64,000 nucleotides of DNA from Epiperipatus broadwayi (Eukaryota; Onychophora; Udeonychophora; Euonychophora; Peripatidae): assembly GCA_028023455.1 (NCBI GenBank), contig JAQFVV010000553.1, positions 186,001 through 250,000 of the forward strand, given 5' to 3'. Below, one piece after another: positions 59,631-64,000 of the stretch. A program made the translations under genes and the position numbers. The first letter of the stretch is position 1, and each line of letters begins with the position of its first letter. The notes under the pieces are model-generated. The model saw only the letters and a program-made list of their open reading frames with translations. It ran no database searches and had not been told where the DNA came from.

Positions 59631-62600
59631 ATATTAGTTGATAAAATAAATAACCATTGCTAAAATATAAATCCAATGAAATATCAATTTGCTTTATTTT
59701 TATCAGTTTATCAATAAAAATTTTATTTTTCTGAAAAATAATTAGTGGATTATCATAAATGTATTCATCAGTCACTAAATGACTATATATATATATATTG
59801 TGCCGGTCAAAATCGTGTATTCATTCAACAAGACCAATAATCCAAGCAAAAGTACCTTGAATCCAACCATGTACAAGATACATATGTCAGGGCAAGGATG
59901 AATCCTAACCTATTTGCCTAAACTACTGCCTCTCTGACTAATGGATAACGTTTGTGATGACACTAGCAGTGCTTGGTTTTTATTCCGTCCCAGCTGGAGG
60001 TCATGGTTCACATAGAGACTCAAAATAAAAAGGGGGTTTATATGGAAAACCAATGATTTAGTGGATTCTGACAATTGCAGAGTGGTACAGATAGGATTTG
60101 GTTGATTAGTAATGGTTTGAACCATAATAATGATAATTCTTTCTGGCAACATTATAAAGAATAGAATTTAAATCAAAGAAATATTTAAACAAATAGAGTA
60201 ATGAACCTTAGAGATTGGGAGTGATGACAAACTAAGCTTATTTAAATAACAATATTAGAGGAATTTATTAAAGAATTTAGTACAAAATAAGTCGAGTCTT
60301 TGTTTATACAACTTGGTTATTTTATTATTTAATTTGTTTTGATGCAGCTTTGACAAACAATATAAAAGTTTGTTAATTGGTCGGCCAAAACCAATTAGCA
60401 ATAAAATATTATTAGCCCTGTTCAAGATAAATAAATCTCTTTATATATATTAAAAGATATGAAAGTGTACATTTAAAACATTATTACATTTATAATCATT
60501 TGTATATAATGAGTGTGGGAAGCAAAATAATTCTTAAATAAATAATTGACAATTGTACAGTCAAATTTAATTAATTAATTATTTGTTTGTGAAGGACGTG
60601 CCATCATGGCAGAGAGCATTGCAGGATTGCTACATAAAGCTATAAAATGATGATGATGAGGAGGGCAGTATGCTATTGCAAATTACAACAAAAGAAATGA
60701 GGTTTGCTATGAACCTCTGGGTGGCTTTGCTAAAGAAGTTCCTAATATGTACAGGAGATAAGAGAAATGCTAGCCCTCCAGCTAAAGCATGTCTCTAAAT
60801 AATCATGATAATATTTCGATGTGTATATACATCTTAATGACAATGCTCGAAAAATCCCCTGGTATGAACCATGTCTACTTTGGGGGAGAGTGAGAGATTG
60901 GACTGGTCAGATTCCGAAGGTCCTAAGAAGTTTGTAGCAAAGCAAGAATAGCCATAATAAAGAAATGGTGGTAACTATAAATACACAATGCCCTCGACGT
61001 ATATATATAAAATAATGTATCACTAACAAAATAATGAATCCTGATTCAAATCATTTGCTCCCTGACATAATGTAAAGTCCTAGAAACATTAGGTCATTAA
61101 TGAAGGAATAGTAAATTATATTACGGCAAGAATTAAAACTAAATATAAAATTGCTTTCCCACTCACACGGAAGATTACAAAATAGGACTTGTCTTTCATT
61201 AACACAGACGGGCATTAAATATCAAACTAATAAATTGTAAATCATACTTTTAATATTTTCTGACAAATAAAAATATATGTATGAAATATATATACTGATA
61301 AAATTCTATGATATTTTTACTCAATTGATTCACGAAAATTATTTATTCTTTCAGAAATAATTACAGGGCTATTTAAATTGAAGGTAACAGTAAGATATTT
61401 TTAAAATAAATCATTCAAAATAAATATATATATAACATACAAAACCAAACGAGCTTTCGATTAGTTAATTTACAGGAAGTAAGACTTCTTGTAATGATTT
61501 TTAAATTAAAAGAAAAATAACAGGGGGAGGATTTAAAGCTAATAGCTCATTGAATTTTGCAGTCAAATAATCTAAACAAACCGACAAAATTAATTTAATT
61601 TGCCGCATCAAAATAATGTAGTTTTATAAGAATTGATATTTTAACTTAAATAAATTTAAAAGATGCATTTTAAAACCAAGCCGTATAAACATTACACAAA
61701 TATATAAAATATAAATTAATATAGATTTTGAAAACAAATAAAATCAATCAATGGCTTGCTGCAAATTGGATGTTACCTCAGAATCAATCAGTTAATAGAG
61801 GCAGTTAATATAGTCAGATCATTTCAGGCTTCCTCGACACAGACAGTCTCTGGCTAGATGTTCAAAGCACTGCAAAGGCATGGATAGGCTGGTGGAACAG
61901 ACCTCTGAGAAGCAAACGACCGATCTTTTCACCCCGTCATTTCTTTAGGCACGATATATATATATGTATTCCTCACTTCTCTTCAGTAAACTCAGTAATA
62001 ACTTTCTTCAATCAAATTTTCCACTATTTATATCTTCTGGTCTTATCTACAGGATTTAATCTATACTGACCACCAATTGTAATTGCTCTAAACGCTTCTC
62101 TGTGGTATGTGCCAGCTTTGGAGGGAAATTAGAATCCTACATGCCCAAGGGTTGATTTGCTAATTAAAAAACAACAACAAGCATATTAAGTTTATCAGTC
62201 ATTGTACTAACAAAATCTGTTTAATTAAGGTTTAGATTAACAAAAATGTAGATTTTATTCTGAAAAATTTTAGGAATTTGGTACAATGACTTTTAAACAT
62301 ATTTTCCATAAACTTAAATAGAAATTTACAAAATATAATTGAAATATTACATTGTTTAAATAATTGATTCTCAAGTGTACATTGATTAAAAGATAAATAT
62401 AAAATGTTACCCACTAATTAATTGAAGAAAATGAACTTTAATAAAGAATTTGAAATATTTGTAACATTTTATAGATATCTAGGATTCAATTTAATTTAAG
62501 AAAATAAACGCAATATACATTTTTACAAATATAAATAAATAAACTATTATAAAAGGTTAGTTAATCATAAAATACAAATTAATCAAAAGGTTATAACAAT

Positions 62601-63080
62601 TATAAATATACTACCACCTCATATGAGATGGGTGTCAGTTAATAATGATTGGGTTCAAACACAGACTAGTGCTGATGACATTGGCACTAGGTGAAGCAGA
62701 AATATGTGTACTATATTTCCAGCTTCAATATATATATATATACACATATATATAGATGTAATAATTTTAATGAACATGTAAATAATTTTATGGCTTATTG
62801 AATAGATATTAAGAATATAAACTCATTCACAGAACAAACAATTCCAAATACATTACTAAGATAATTTACAAGCAAGATTTCTAAAAAATCATTTAATTCT
62901 TCTTGGTTCTCAGTCAGAGAAGTCCTGAGGAATTGATGTAGTCATGTTTCTTTAAATTACCTTTGTATAGACATTTTTGAGATATTTCTTTTTTTAAAAA
63001 AAATAGCAAAATTGCATACTTTCAAATATAGATTTTTCAATGTAAAAAATCTAAAAAGATTACTATAATTGAATAATAGC
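59631..63080. other. No gene identified; a few more complex patches
   Basis: Patches less AT-rich than the surroundings occur at 59840-60130, 60590-60960 and 61830-61950, but none has a supported open frame or family match. Short (TA)n tracts are near 59785 and 62730. The patch at 61830-61950 (GACACAGACAGTCTCTGG and following) is the best candidate for a non-repetitive exon or regulatory element. Confidence 0.4.
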
Positions 63081-63084
63081 AAAT

Positions 63085-63240
63085 GCTGCAGTGGTGCCAC
63101 CCAATGCAAGCCTTAGTAATCAATGAATGTAAGATGTTTTGCACTAGGTGGCGCTACTGTTTGAAGAGTTTGGCACTATTGTAACAACTTGGGTAAGCAT
63201 AGGAAATGGAGATGATGTGATGTTTTAGTGATTTTATGAT
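63085..63240 (+). mobile_element. HHR-family A fragment
   Basis: GTGGTGCCACCCAATGCAAGCC, TAGTAATCAATGAATG, GCACTAGGTGGCGCTACTGTTTG and GATGATGTGATGTTTTAGTG: both arms of a small foldback, with the ribozyme deleted. Confidence 0.65.
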
Positions 63241-64000
63241 TGAATAGGTGGCCAGATCAAGATATTTTCATTCTGCTTCCATGTGTTTGATGGATTTAGA
63301 ACTTTGTTATCTATTTGTTGTGGGATGACTTTGAGGAAATTTTGGAAATCACTAAAAATTTTATTTTATTTTCATCCCCTTGACCTGCACCAGATCTGTT
63401 GTGTTTGGTTAGGCTTACAGGTTCGATTCCAAACCGACAAATGATCACGACTACTGAACAGTTAATATGTACAATTTATTAGTTAAAAAATGTACACACG
63501 TTAGTTAAGTAAATGAATATATATAGTTTATACAATTGAATGCTGAGGTAGTCGTGCCCAGTAATGGAACTGTCTTTCAGCTAAATAAGTAGCCCGCCTC
63601 ATGAGCTCAAGTAAGACTTTTAGCTGTTTTGGACAGCCTGTTTCAAGTCGGTTGTGGACATAGCAGCTTCCAGTCCCTGGGTGGAGTTGCCTCACTGTGT
63701 GGACATTGCAATAATGACTAGAGAGAAAGTGTACCCTAGCTGATGGCAGAGAGTTTATTGGATAGTACATTCAGTCATTCGTGTTAACAGAACTAATTAC
63801 TCTATACCTTGCCTCCAAAAGGCTGACTATTTAATGGCAGATCCCCTAACTTACTAGAAACATACGGAACCACAGTGAAGGATTTAATCTCATTGGATAG
63901 CAACTGGGTGCTAGACAATCAGGTAAGGAATCTGGAATAGTCCACTTCTGAAGGCAGGTTCAGATATGACAATTATTTTTACATAATGATTGTGTAGTAA
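63241..64000. other. Unassigned, with a box-B-like sequence
   Basis: GGTTCGATTCC at 63420-63430 matches the pol III box B consensus, but no full tRNA fold surrounds it. 63530-63990 is more complex and contains an 80-codon minus frame (63528-63770) with no recognised family. It may be the edge of a transposon cut by the window. Confidence 0.4.

Noticed and set aside
63420-63430. tRNA gene at a perfect box B
   Set aside because: No cloverleaf could be drawn around it; only the box B matches.

Overview
This window is AT-rich nuclear DNA from an animal, most likely an invertebrate. The evidence is the long (TA)n and (TATC)n microsatellites, tRNA-derived SINEs, several non-LTR retrotransposons, and Penelope-like elements (PLEs) with a GIY-YIG domain. 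I cannot fix the species. I see no intact host protein-coding gene, no rRNA, no functional tRNA gene and no prokaryotic feature. Nearly every recognisable piece of protein is a decayed reverse-transcriptase or endonuclease fragment from a mobile element.

Layout: 0-9 kb holds foldback repeats and two hammerhead-bearing repeat families. 9-12 kb holds SINEs, a tandem tRNA-like array and LINE 3' ends. 12-26 kb is mostly featureless AT-rich DNA, broken by a PLE remnant near 15 kb, a ribozyme-bearing foldback at 17.1-17.5 kb and an AT-rich foldback at 24.5-25.1 kb. 26-29 kb is dominated by long palindromes and a roughly 650-bp (TATC)n tract. 29-33 kb is AT-rich with small tandem repeats. 33.8-41 kb carries RTE-like LINE 3' ends, tandem tRNA-like arrays and a CpG-richer unexplained patch at 37.3-38.6 kb. 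42-48.8 kb is the retroelement core: a PLE with RT and GIY-YIG, a LINE with nested insertions, and a second PLE remnant. 52-53.3 kb is a third PLE bounded by inverted repeats. 54-59.6 kb has two more ribozyme-bearing families and LINE ends. 59.7-64 kb is mostly unassigned.

The main discovery is a set of type I hammerhead ribozyme (HHR) motifs, read by eye from CUGANGA / GAA cores with matching stems. They lie in at least three families unrelated in sequence outside the core: A at 6716, 17224 and 17382; B at 54174, 54702 and 58369; C at 56053 and 56525. In A and B the motif recurs in units of roughly 455-480 bp, and stem III is a loopless palindrome, a shape known for minimal HHRs thought to work as dimers. 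Whole composites (tandem plus inverted units) are flanked by perfect 14-16 bp target-site duplications. They therefore inserted as finished foldback molecules, one of them into a LINE. This looks like a non-autonomous, ribozyme-bearing retroelement system (retrozyme-like or PLE terminal-repeat-derived) living beside PLEs and LINEs that could supply the enzymes. The link to a particular enzyme source is inference.
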